Notes under the pieces: generated by a model
What the model was told of the DNA's origin: nothing
What the model saw: only the letters and a program-made list of their open reading frames with translations
The model's database searches: none
Part shown: one piece after another, positions 15,102-23,533 of the stretch
Numbering within the stretch: position 1 is the stretch's first letter
How the letters are laid out: each line of letters starts with the position of its first letter
NCBI GenBank assembly: GCA_024640255.1
Contig: JAHEFI010000010.1
Span: 1 to 61,842 of the forward strand
Direction: 5' to 3'
Length of the DNA stretch: 61,842 nucleotides
Source of the DNA: Bacteroidota bacterium
GTDB taxonomy: Bacteria > Bacteroidota > Bacteroidia > Chitinophagales > Chitinophagaceae
Translations under genes and position numbers: made by a program

Positions 15102-17051
15102 TTAAGCATTAAAATAGATTAGATAGGTAGTTCCTTCGAAAGTTTCTATTTCGTATCTACCTTGAATTTGTTTGACAAGATTTTCAATTAAATACAATCC
15201 TAAACTTTTTGAATTATGTTGATCTGGTATAAATCCAATTCCATTGTCTTTTATTTTCATTTGAATTCCAGTATGTAATTTTTGTACATCAATAGAGATG
15301 CAACCCTCTGATTTCCCTTTGAAAGCATATTTCAAGCTATTTGACAAAATCTCGTTAATCAAAAGACCAATGGTTATGGCCTTATCCATACTTAGTTCTA
15401 TAGAATTTTCAATTTCTAATTGAATGTTTATCTCTTTTTCTTCTCTGAAATAAAGAGATTTTAAATAATCGGAAATGGTTTTAATATAAGATGCTAGATT
15501 AACCTCTTTGAAATTATCGTTTTCATGTAAATTTTGGTGTACCAATGACATGGTTTTAATTCTATTTTGAACCATGGAAAGTGATTGATGAAGTTCTGGA
15601 CTAACCAATCTTCTTTTTTGCAAATTAATCAAGCTATAGATAACCTGTAGATTGTTCTTAACCCTATGATGCAACTCTTTTAATAGTAATTCGTTTTCCT
15701 CATTCTTACTTTCAATTAATTGCTTGCTTTTGGATTTTTGAATATTATTAATCACTAGTACAATCAAGCTAATCCCTGCCATAATGATTACAATAATGCT
15801 TCCCCATAAAAAGACTAGTTGTGCTTTTTTATCAGCTCTTTCTTTATCTAATTTTGCCTTGGTCAAAATAAGGTCTTTTTTTCTAGCCTCTGCCTCAATA
15901 TTGCTCAATAATAGAATTGCCTGATTTTTTCTAATGATCTCGTTATGGGTATCTTTTTGTGTATTGTAAAGATTTGAATAAAATAGAGCAGAATCTAATT
16001 GATTGGCTAATAGGAAGTAATTAGATTTCATTTCATTCATTCTTAAAGCAATTCTCTTATCCTCCTTGTCTTTAGTGAGTTGCTCAATTTTTCTTATGCT
16101 TGATTTGGCATTCTTAAGTTCTTTATTTCCTATATAGGCATTGGCCAAATGGATCATTTTGAATAATTTATTATTCTTATCATCATCACTTTGTTCAATA
16201 TCGATTAATAGGTATTCAATGGCTTTTTTGTATTGATGTTCTGCTAGATAACATTTACCTAAAAGACCTAAAAAACTGGCTTTGCCTGAGGTATGTAAAT
16301 TTAATGGAGTCTTTTTATTTGGATCTTGAATCTGCTGATCGCTTATATTTAGTCCAATAGTAAAGTATTTTCTTGCACTATCTATTTTTCCTAATTCAAA
16401 ATAGAGATTCCCTAATATTTTATAATACCTGTATTTGTCAACCTCTTTTTTATAATTATTTAAATGCTCATACAGTAAAAAATCTTTAAGTGCTAATTCA
16501 TGTAATTCAAAATCTTGGTATAAGTCATAAGATCCTTCGGTCATTCCTAAGGATAATCTTAGTTTTCTTATGGCTAATGCTTTATTAAGTTGATTGGTTA
16601 ATACATATGCTTTTTCAATTTTGGTATATGTTTTCTGTAATTGCTGTTTGGTTAAATATTGCTTTGCTTTAATTATTTGTAATTGAATTGGGATAGACTT
16701 AGTATATAATTTTCTAGAATGATAAATATGAGCAAGGTAATAGTGTAATCTTGTAATTAACTGAGCTTGGTTTTTTTGTTCAGCCCTGCTAATTTCTTGT
16801 ATAATAAGTTGCTCCCATATACTATCATTCAATACATAGTTTATTTGTTGTTTTTTACCAATATCATATATACTATCCCAAACAAACATAATTCTATTGG
16901 CTTGTGAATTTGTAATACGCAAATTGGCATCCACACTAATTCCTAATGCATCTAATTTGCTTTTCTCTTTGGAGAAATCTTTCTGGCCCATTATAGATAA
17001 TGGTATAACCAAAAAGATAGTCCATGCTAATTGTTCAATTTTCTTTTTCAT
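15102..17051 (-). CDS. TPR-containing sensor histidine kinase (HisKA_2)
   Basis: 649 aa with a signal-like N-terminus. Residues about 60-390 are TPR helices (KYYRYYKILGNLYFELGKIDSARKYF is one), then a coiled segment, one membrane helix (LVFLWGSIIVIIMAGISLIV, about 413-433), an H-box of HisKA_2 type ELHHRVKNNLQVIYSLINLQ and an HATPase domain with NEILSNSLKYAF and DNGIGF. The TPR part lies outside the cytoplasm and probably senses a protein or envelope state. First gene of the operon with the response regulator and three secreted products. Confidence 0.92.
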   Translation of the reverse strand: MKKKIEQLAWTIFLVIPLSIMGQKDFSKEKSKLDALGISVDANLRITNSQANRIMFVWDSIYDIGKKQQINYVLNDSIWEQLIIQEISRAEQKNQAQLITRLHYYLAHIYHSRKLYTKSIPIQLQIIKAKQYLTKQQLQKTYTKIEKAYVLTNQLNKALAIRKLRLSLGMTEGSYDLYQDFELHELALKDFLLYEHLNNYKKEVDKYRYYKILGNLYFELGKIDSARKYFTIGLNISDQQIQDPNKKTPLNLHTSGKASFLGLLGKCYLAEHQYKKAIEYLLIDIEQSDDDKNNKLFKMIHLANAYIGNKELKNAKSSIRKIEQLTKDKEDKRIALRMNEMKSNYFLLANQLDSALFYSNLYNTQKDTHNEIIRKNQAILLLSNIEAEARKKDLILTKAKLDKERADKKAQLVFLWGSIIVIIMAGISLIVLVINNIQKSKSKQLIESKNEENELLLKELHHRVKNNLQVIYSLINLQKRRLVSPELHQSLSMVQNRIKTMSLVHQNLHENDNFKEVNLASYIKTISDYLKSLYFREEKEINIQLEIENSIELSMDKAITIGLLINEILSNSLKYAFKGKSEGCISIDVQKLHTGIQMKIKDNGIGFIPDQHNSKSLGLYLIENLVKQIQGRYEIETFEGTTYLIYFNA

Positions 17052-17141
17052 TTGAAAGAGTAAATATCTATTGTATTGTTTGGTAAAATTTGAGGTTTAT
17101 GCCTCATTCTCGTTGTAGATAATTTTCATTTTTTTACTTCA
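17052..17141. promoter_or_regulatory. Divergent promoter region, kinase operon / fibre gene
   Basis: This 90-bp gap must carry promoters for both directions. TGAGG (17091-17095) and CCTCA (17102-17106) form a short inverted repeat in its centre. It is a candidate operator for the LuxR-type regulator encoded next door; no direct evidence. Confidence 0.4.
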
Positions 17142-20100
17142 ATGAAAATACCTTTTTATCGCTGCCTAAGACTATTAGTATTAATTCTATTCGTATTCCT
17201 AACATACTTATGTGAGGCACAAGTCAATGAGTTAAGTATACCTTTTCAAGGAATTGCAAAAGATTATGCCGGTAATTTTGTTAATAAACGCAATGTATTT
17301 ATTGATATCGCAATTATCAATAAAGATCAGCCTAGCACTATTTTATTACAAGAGCTTCATAAAACCAAAACAGATGATTGGGGTTTATTTGCCATCTCCA
17401 TTGGAAAAGGAAAATGGTTAAATGGTATTTACAATCAACTCTCAAAAATTGATTGGTCCTCGGGCAATCATCAATTGCAAATTAAAATGGCCATTGAACC
17501 TGAAGCACCTTTACCAAGCTGGGATTATACCCAACATCTTGTTTCCTTGGGGAATAGCAGTTTCGGAGTAGTGCCCTATGCACTCTACAGTTTTGGGAAT
17601 AGTAATTCCAATAATAATCAAACTGATTTACTCAATTCAAAATTGAATATTTCAGACACTATTAAAATGCTAGCTCCTTATGCAAAAGCAATAAGTTTAA
17701 AAATTATTCAAGAGAAGATAGATAATAAAGTTTCTTTTCAAGATACTGCCCAATTCTTGTCTCCTTATTTAAAAAAGCTTGACCTGCCTGATTTTGTTTT
17801 ATTAAAAGATAGTCTCATTAAATATATAACACCAACACAATTAAATACAATCAATAATCAATTGGGTCAATTTATTAAATTTTCAGATAGTACCAATCAA
17901 TATATAACACCCACCGTTTTAAAAAATAGTTTAATTGATACTGCATCTCTTTCCAATCGAATTAACACTAAGCTTAATCTATCCGATACCATTTATTTAT
18001 CTAATAGAATTGCACAAAAAGAAGTATTAACCAATAAGTCAACTGATATTAATTTGTTATCAGATTATAATGATACTATGTATCCTTCTGTAAAGGCAAC
18101 CAAGGATTATATCGATAACCAGGTTTCCAATGGAGCACCTGATGCCACCATTAACAACAAGGGAATTGTTCAGCTTGTCGGAGATTTGACAGGGACTTCC
18201 TCTGATCCAAGAATTGCAATAAACGCCATTACTACTAATAAAATAGCTGATGCTGCTATAACTGATGCTAAAATTGCCACAGGTATTCAGTCTTCGAAAG
18301 TGGGTTTAGGAAATGTGACCAATCATGCACAAGTATATAATATTAATGGTTTAACTGCCCAGGAACAAAGCTTTGCCAGCCCTGGAACTTATGGACTAGC
18401 ACCTAATTGGAATTCAGTGGGAAGTATTCATACTTTAAATATTCCCATGGCGAATGAAAGCGCAGTGGCTGCTGGTTTAATTAGCAAGACGGATTATGAT
18501 CATTTTAATGCAGCTTATAATAATAGAATTACCTCTTTTACTACTAGTGGTAATGTTGGTGCAGCATCTTTATCCGGTCAAACATTGAATATACCTAATT
18601 ACAGCTTAACTGGATTATCAGGTAATATAAATGCCAACTATTTTTTAGCTGGTCCAACAAATGGCGCTGCTGGTACTGTTCAATATAGAGCATTGGTGTC
18701 TTCAGATATACCCAACAATGCAGCTAACACTTCTGGCAATGCAGCAACTGCCACTGCTTTAGCAACGCCAGTTTATATAAACAGTATTGCATTTGATGGA
18801 ACTTCTAATATTACTTTCAAAGCAAGTACAACTAATAAACTATTTTTTAGTGTAACAGGAGCGGGGGCGATGCCCACTGAAAATTTTGATGGGGCTGCAG
18901 CGAAAACTATTTCTTATAATACTATTGGAGCTGCTCCTAAAATGGGATCTACTTATATCACTACAGTAGGTACTATTACCAATGGTGTTTGGAATGGCGC
19001 TGTGATTGGTGAAAGTTTTGGAGGAGCAGGTACAGTGAATGGAGTTTTAAAAGCAGATGGTAATGGATTGGTTAGTGCAGCTACTGGATCAGATTTTCAA
19101 GTTCCTTTAAGTTTTACTAGTCCATTAACCAATGTTTCTAATACTATTTCAATGAGTCAAGTAAGTTCAAGTACTTCAGGATATTTAAGCAGTGCGGATT
19201 GGAATACATTTAATAATAAATTAAGTAGCTCTGATAAAGCAGTAGCCAATGGTATAGCCACATTAGATGCCTCTGGTAAAATTCCTACATCGCAAGTGCC
19301 GGCTATTTCTTTTTCAAGTGGATATGTGGTAAGAGACCAATCAGAAATGTTGGCCTTGTCTTCTGCGGTAGTGGGTAGTATTGCCATCAGAACGGATAAT
19401 AATAAAAACTATGTTTTAAGTGCATCTAATCCGGCCAATATTAATAATTGGTTAGAATTATTAATGCCTGCTGCTGTATCCTCTGTGAATGGATATACTA
19501 CAGGTTCTATTACTTTAACTTCTAGTGATATTGCAGAGGGAACTAATCTTTATTTTAACAATACTAGAGTAAGGTCTGCAGTGGATGGTTTTTTAAGTGG
19601 AGATGCGCCCATTAATTATTCCACTAGTACAGGTAAAATAAGTATTAGTCAGGCAACTACTAATTCAAATGGTTATTTGTCCTCTACGGATTGGAATAGT
19701 TTTAATAATAAACAAACTGCTTTTGGTAATCAAACAGCGAACACTTTTTATGCTGGCCCCAATGCGTTATCAGGTGCACCTAGTTTTAGATCGATTGTGG
19801 CAGAAGATATTCCTACATTAAATCAAAGTACAACTGGTAATGCAGCTACTGCTGATGCTTTGTCTACTACTAGAACCATTAATGGTATTGGTTTTAATGG
19901 AACTGCTAATATCAGTATTCAAGCAAATACACCTTATAATCTTATCTTCAATAATTCAGGTAATGGAATTGCATCTGGTGTGAGTTTTAATGGTTCTAGT
20001 TCATCCACTATCTCTTATAATACTATTGGTGCTGCTCCTTCAAGTGGTTCAGGTGCCATTACAACTGTGGGCACCATAGCTAATGGTACATGGAATGCCA

Positions 20101-20924
20101 ATGTGATTGGTTCAAATTATGGTGGGGCAGGAGCTAATAATGGAATCTTAAAAGCCAATGGATTGGGTGTGGTATCAGTGGCTGTTGCAGGAACCGATTT
20201 TGAATCGCCATTAAGTTTTACTGCACCACTTAGTAGAACTTCCAATACTATTTCTATTCAAACAGCTACTAGTAGCAATACTGGTGTACTTAGTGCAAGT
20301 GATTGGCAATTATTTAATAACAAACAAGCAAGTATGGTAGGAGGGACAGGAGTGAGTATTAGTGGAGGCAATACCATTAATATAGGTCAAGCTATTGCGA
20401 CTTCCAGTTCTCCCAGTTTTGTTGGTCTAAGTTTATCTGGATTAAATATTACAGGTATTGTAGCCAACACCGCTGCAGGTGTTTTAACAACAGTAAGTGC
20501 AACCGGAACTGGACAAGTAGTAAAAGAAAATACCCCCACTTTAATTAGTCCCAATATTGGTGCAGCAACTGCAAGCTCTTTAAATTCTTCTGGAGATATT
20601 ACTGCCAAGCGTTATAAATTAACCATGCCCTCGGCCATTACTGCTACAAGTACCACCAATGTAGATCTTAGCACTGGTAATGTATTTACCATTAATTTAG
20701 GTTCAAATATTACTACACTTAATTTAACCAATCCTGCTATTGGAACTTATTTAATAAAATTAGTACAAGATGCTACTGGTGCAAGAACCATTAGTTTTCC
20801 AGCAGCTTGGAAATGGGCCGGTGGAATTGCACCCACACTAACCACCACTGCAAACAAATTAGATATCGTAACCCTAGTGTATGATGGAACTACTTATTAT
20901 GCCACCATTGTAAAAAACTTTTAG
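17142..20924 (+). CDS. Large tail-fibre-like secreted surface protein
   Basis: 1260 aa. After a signal peptide ending near YLCEAQ comes the same N-terminal module as in the 773-aa protein (IPFQGIAKDYAGNFVNKRN, GLFAISIGKG, FGVVPYALYS). Then come coiled and repeat segments typical of phage tail fibres: STSGYLSSADWNTFNNK, NSNGYLSSTDWNSFNNK and NTGVLSASDWQLFNNK; TISYNTIGAAP twice; and GNAATADAL-like motifs. The C-terminus GTYLIKLVQDATGARTISFP...GTTYYATIVKNF is a known fibre end module. There is no S74 chaperone domain and no clear T9SS tail. Probably a trimeric fibrous adhesin. It directly abuts the FISUMP gene and is divergent from the kinase operon. Confidence 0.83.
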   Translation: MKIPFYRCLRLLVLILFVFLTYLCEAQVNELSIPFQGIAKDYAGNFVNKRNVFIDIAIINKDQPSTILLQELHKTKTDDWGLFAISIGKGKWLNGIYNQLSKIDWSSGNHQLQIKMAIEPEAPLPSWDYTQHLVSLGNSSFGVVPYALYSFGNSNSNNNQTDLLNSKLNISDTIKMLAPYAKAISLKIIQEKIDNKVSFQDTAQFLSPYLKKLDLPDFVLLKDSLIKYITPTQLNTINNQLGQFIKFSDSTNQYITPTVLKNSLIDTASLSNRINTKLNLSDTIYLSNRIAQKEVLTNKSTDINLLSDYNDTMYPSVKATKDYIDNQVSNGAPDATINNKGIVQLVGDLTGTSSDPRIAINAITTNKIADAAITDAKIATGIQSSKVGLGNVTNHAQVYNINGLTAQEQSFASPGTYGLAPNWNSVGSIHTLNIPMANESAVAAGLISKTDYDHFNAAYNNRITSFTTSGNVGAASLSGQTLNIPNYSLTGLSGNINANYFLAGPTNGAAGTVQYRALVSSDIPNNAANTSGNAATATALATPVYINSIAFDGTSNITFKASTTNKLFFSVTGAGAMPTENFDGAAAKTISYNTIGAAPKMGSTYITTVGTITNGVWNGAVIGESFGGAGTVNGVLKADGNGLVSAATGSDFQVPLSFTSPLTNVSNTISMSQVSSSTSGYLSSADWNTFNNKLSSSDKAVANGIATLDASGKIPTSQVPAISFSSGYVVRDQSEMLALSSAVVGSIAIRTDNNKNYVLSASNPANINNWLELLMPAAVSSVNGYTTGSITLTSSDIAEGTNLYFNNTRVRSAVDGFLSGDAPINYSTSTGKISISQATTNSNGYLSSTDWNSFNNKQTAFGNQTANTFYAGPNALSGAPSFRSIVAEDIPTLNQSTTGNAATADALSTTRTINGIGFNGTANISIQANTPYNLIFNNSGNGIASGVSFNGSSSSTISYNTIGAAPSSGSGAITTVGTIANGTWNANVIGSNYGGAGANNGILKANGLGVVSVAVAGTDFESPLSFTAPLSRTSNTISIQTATSSNTGVLSASDWQLFNNKQASMVGGTGVSISGGNTINIGQAIATSSSPSFVGLSLSGLNITGIVANTAAGVLTTVSATGTGQVVKENTPTLISPNIGAATASSLNSSGDITAKRYKLTMPSAITATSTTNVDLSTGNVFTINLGSNITTLNLTNPAIGTYLIKLVQDATGARTISFPAAWKWAGGIAPTLTTTANKLDIVTLVYDGTTYYATIVKNF

Positions 20925-21575
20925 ATGAAAAAAGTACTACTATATTTTTTGTGTTGTATATTTTTTTCAACTACACTGCATGCGCAAGTAGTTCCTCAAG
21001 GTTTCTTGGTGAACAATGAAGTAGAGACAATAACTATTGGAACGCAGGTATGGATGAAATATAATTTAGATTTAGAAGTGTATCAGGATGGTACTAGTAT
21101 TGAAAGAGCAAATTTGGCTTTTAGTAGATCTGTTATTTTACCTTCTTGGTGTTATTATAATTATGATATCGCTAATGATATTACTTACGGTAAATTATAT
21201 AATGGCTATGCAGTAAACGATTCAAGAAATATTTGTCCAGTAGGATTTAGAATTCCCACTAGAGCAGATTTTAATACCTTGAATAGTTTTCTGGGAACCA
21301 ATGCAGGAGGTAAATTAAAAGAAGCGGGATTGACACATTGGGCTTCGCCAAATACCAGTGCCACCAATAGTTCTGGTTTTACTGGACTACCAGGTGGATA
21401 TATGGGAGACGCGGGATCTTCTTCCAATATCAGCTTACAAGGATATTTTTGGACTTCCACCTCAGCTGGTTCTACCAATTATATCAGGTATCTCAGATCA
21501 GGTGATGCATTGTTCACTGAGTCCACGGCATTTGTATTAGCAGGTGGTGCTTCAGTAAGATGTATCAAAAACTAG
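20925..21575 (+). CDS. Secreted FISUMP-domain protein
   Basis: 216 aa with a signal peptide (MKKVLLYFLCCIFFSTTLHA). The body has the Fibrobacter succinogenes major paralogous pattern: TIGTQVWMKYNLD at the start, LYNGYAVNDSRNICPVGFRIPTRADFNTL, GGKLKEAG, GFTGLPGG, and closing ASVRCIKN. These are lectin-like folds on the surface of many Bacteroidota. Its ATG follows the stop of the 1260-aa fibre gene with no spacing, so the two are translationally linked and may form one surface structure. Confidence 0.85.
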   Translation: MKKVLLYFLCCIFFSTTLHAQVVPQGFLVNNEVETITIGTQVWMKYNLDLEVYQDGTSIERANLAFSRSVILPSWCYYNYDIANDITYGKLYNGYAVNDSRNICPVGFRIPTRADFNTLNSFLGTNAGGKLKEAGLTHWASPNTSATNSSGFTGLPGGYMGDAGSSSNISLQGYFWTSTSAGSTNYIRYLRSGDALFTESTAFVLAGGASVRCIKN

Positions 21576-21576
21576 T

Positions 21577-22836
21577 TTATTTTTTTAGTGTGTTGGATAA
21601 TACTTTAAATCTTCCGTCAATTTTTGTTTCGTCTAATTCTAGTCCTAAGATATGTGCCACCAAAGGATAAACATTTACGTTCTCAAATCCATCAATAGTG
21701 ATACCTTTTTTAAAGGCAGGACCCCAAGCAATAAAAGTGGCTCTCATATCTGGATGGTGGTTATCAAATCCGTGTTTACCTGGTGTTGTTTTACGAGTAC
21801 CCAAATTGAATACCTTAGGTAATTTTGAAGTGATAATAATATCACCTAATCTATCATAACGGTCGTCTTTTTTTGAGTAATGCCAATAAGCAGGAGTTTC
21901 ATTTAACGAGTATGCATTGAAACTGGTATCTTTTTTTAATGCTTCTAATGTTGTATTAATTTTTGAACTGTCTTTTGCGTATAAATGTAATAAAGCATCT
22001 CCCCAGGGCACTCTAAAAGAAGCGGTATCTATTTGTTTAGGAAGACCCATGGTATTTACATTATCTACATCGGTCATACCATGATCAGAAACAACAATAT
22101 AATTAATGGGTAGTTTTAAACTAGCTAAACTTTCTTGAATAGCATTGATAGCACTATCAACAAATTGAACTGCCTTAGTAACACGAATATCTTTGGTACC
22201 AAAACTATGTGCATCATGATCAACTTCTGGGAAATATACAGTAATTAAGTGTGGTCTTTTCTCTTCTGGTAAACTTAACCATTCTTTGATGGCTTGTATT
22301 CTTGTAGCAATATTGGTTTTCTCGTTGTAGTTATAATAGTAAGTAGGAAAATATCCTTCAATTGGGGCTTCTGAACCTACCCAAAAATAACTAGCACTCA
22401 CCATTTGTTGTTTTTCTGCAAGCACCCAAATAGGTGTGCCTCCGTAAAATCTCGGATCTGCTACTAGTTTTTTGTTAGACATGGAATATTGTGCACCGGT
22501 AGCTTTATCAAAATAAGAATTATCTACTAAACCATTATGGGAAGGGTACTGGCCAGTTGCAATGGCATAATGATTAGGGAAGGTTAAACTTGGAAAAGAT
22601 GGGATCATGTATTTTGCTCTTACACCTTCTTTAGATGCTTTTTGCAAAAAACTAGCTTGATGAAGTTCAGTAAAATCAGTTCTCATTCCATCAATGGAGA
22701 TCATGATTACATAGGGCTTCTTCATTTGTTCGGCACTATTCTTTCTTCCACTGATAATTTGTTGCGTGGTGTCTTGTGCAAAACCACTAAGCGACATCAA
22801 AACAGCTAATGTGCCGAAACTAATTTTTTGTAACAT
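21577..22836 (-). CDS. Secreted alkaline phosphatase-family phosphodiesterase (nucleotide pyrophosphatase-like)
   Basis: 419 aa. The ATG at 22836 begins a signal peptide (MLQKISFGTLAVLMSLSGFA); the ATG at 22872 would only add a charged leader. Metal and nucleophile motifs of the NPP family are visible: ISIDGMRTDF, PSLTFPNHYAIATGQYPSHNG with nucleophile Thr, TVYFPEVDHDAH, VSDHGMTD, and GKHGFDNHHPDM. It probably hydrolyses phosphodiester or pyrophosphate bonds in the periplasm. It overlaps the end of the PAP2 gene by 17 bp, so the two are coupled. Confidence 0.88.
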   Translation of the reverse strand: MLQKISFGTLAVLMSLSGFAQDTTQQIISGRKNSAEQMKKPYVIMISIDGMRTDFTELHQASFLQKASKEGVRAKYMIPSFPSLTFPNHYAIATGQYPSHNGLVDNSYFDKATGAQYSMSNKKLVADPRFYGGTPIWVLAEKQQMVSASYFWVGSEAPIEGYFPTYYYNYNEKTNIATRIQAIKEWLSLPEEKRPHLITVYFPEVDHDAHSFGTKDIRVTKAVQFVDSAINAIQESLASLKLPINYIVVSDHGMTDVDNVNTMGLPKQIDTASFRVPWGDALLHLYAKDSSKINTTLEALKKDTSFNAYSLNETPAYWHYSKKDDRYDRLGDIIITSKLPKVFNLGTRKTTPGKHGFDNHHPDMRATFIAWGPAFKKGITIDGFENVNVYPLVAHILGLELDETKIDGRFKVLSNTLKK

Positions 22837-23443
22837 TGGGTTGTATTTTTCTAATTCTTTTTGAAATTTCAATGGTTATTATTGCTACTATTATACCTCC
22901 ACCTACATCCATTGGAAAATGTTGCCCTAAATAAATTCTTGAGTAGCCGCATAACATGGCATAGATTAAACCTATTAAGATTAATTTTTTCTGATCAAAT
23001 AAATAAATGGTCAATAAGAAAATAGTAAATGCAGTAGTCGTATGTCCAGAAGGGAAGCTACTTAGTTGATGCATTTCTACACCTTTAACCCTGTGTATTA
23101 AATGGGCATCTATTCCACTTGCAATTGGTCTAGTAATATTAGGGAATAAAAGAAGTTTTGGAATCTGAGTGAATAAGGTAGAAATAACAAAACTATATAC
23201 AATAATGGCTTTGTCTTTTTTGAAGAACCATCCAACGATCAATAAATAAGGAATCCAGATCCAACCTTCTGCTAAATAAGTAAATCCTAATAATAGGGTA
23301 TCTGCGATGGATCCAAAATCTTTGTTTAAAAGCAAAAACACAGGAATTCTTCCCATGATGGCACTAGCAGCCAACAATACAATGGCAATCAATAATGCAC
23401 TGGTTCTGGCTATAGGGTAATAAGAAGCTGTTTTTTGGTTCAT
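22820..23443 (-). CDS. PAP2-family membrane phosphatase
   Basis: 207 aa, using the ATG at 23443 rather than the TTG at 23452. Five to six membrane helices. The phosphatase motifs are K-x6-RP (KLLLFPNITRP), PSGH (SSFPSGHTTTAF) and SR-x5-H-x3-D (YSRIYLGQHFPMD). Family members remove phosphate from lipid phosphates such as undecaprenyl pyrophosphate or phosphatidate at the outer face of the membrane. It is co-transcribed with the downstream phosphodiesterase, which suggests linked phosphate recovery or lipid turnover. Confidence 0.88.
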   Translation of the reverse strand: MNQKTASYYPIARTSALLIAIVLLAASAIMGRIPVFLLLNKDFGSIADTLLLGFTYLAEGWIWIPYLLIVGWFFKKDKAIIVYSFVISTLFTQIPKLLLFPNITRPIASGIDAHLIHRVKGVEMHQLSSFPSGHTTTAFTIFLLTIYLFDQKKLILIGLIYAMLCGYSRIYLGQHFPMDVGGGIIVAIITIEISKRIRKIQPNVTKN

Positions 23444-23533
23444 GGATACCAAGAATTATCTTGTAAAATTACGAATGTTCGGCGGCTAAGTCAACTAAAA
23501 ATTAAAATGGTTGTTATAACTTTACCCTTCTCC

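Noticed and set aside
11261..21575. A prophage, because of tail-fibre-like modules
   Set aside because: The proteins have signal peptides and sit with a two-component system and T9SS-type parts; there are no capsid, terminase, portal or lysis genes.
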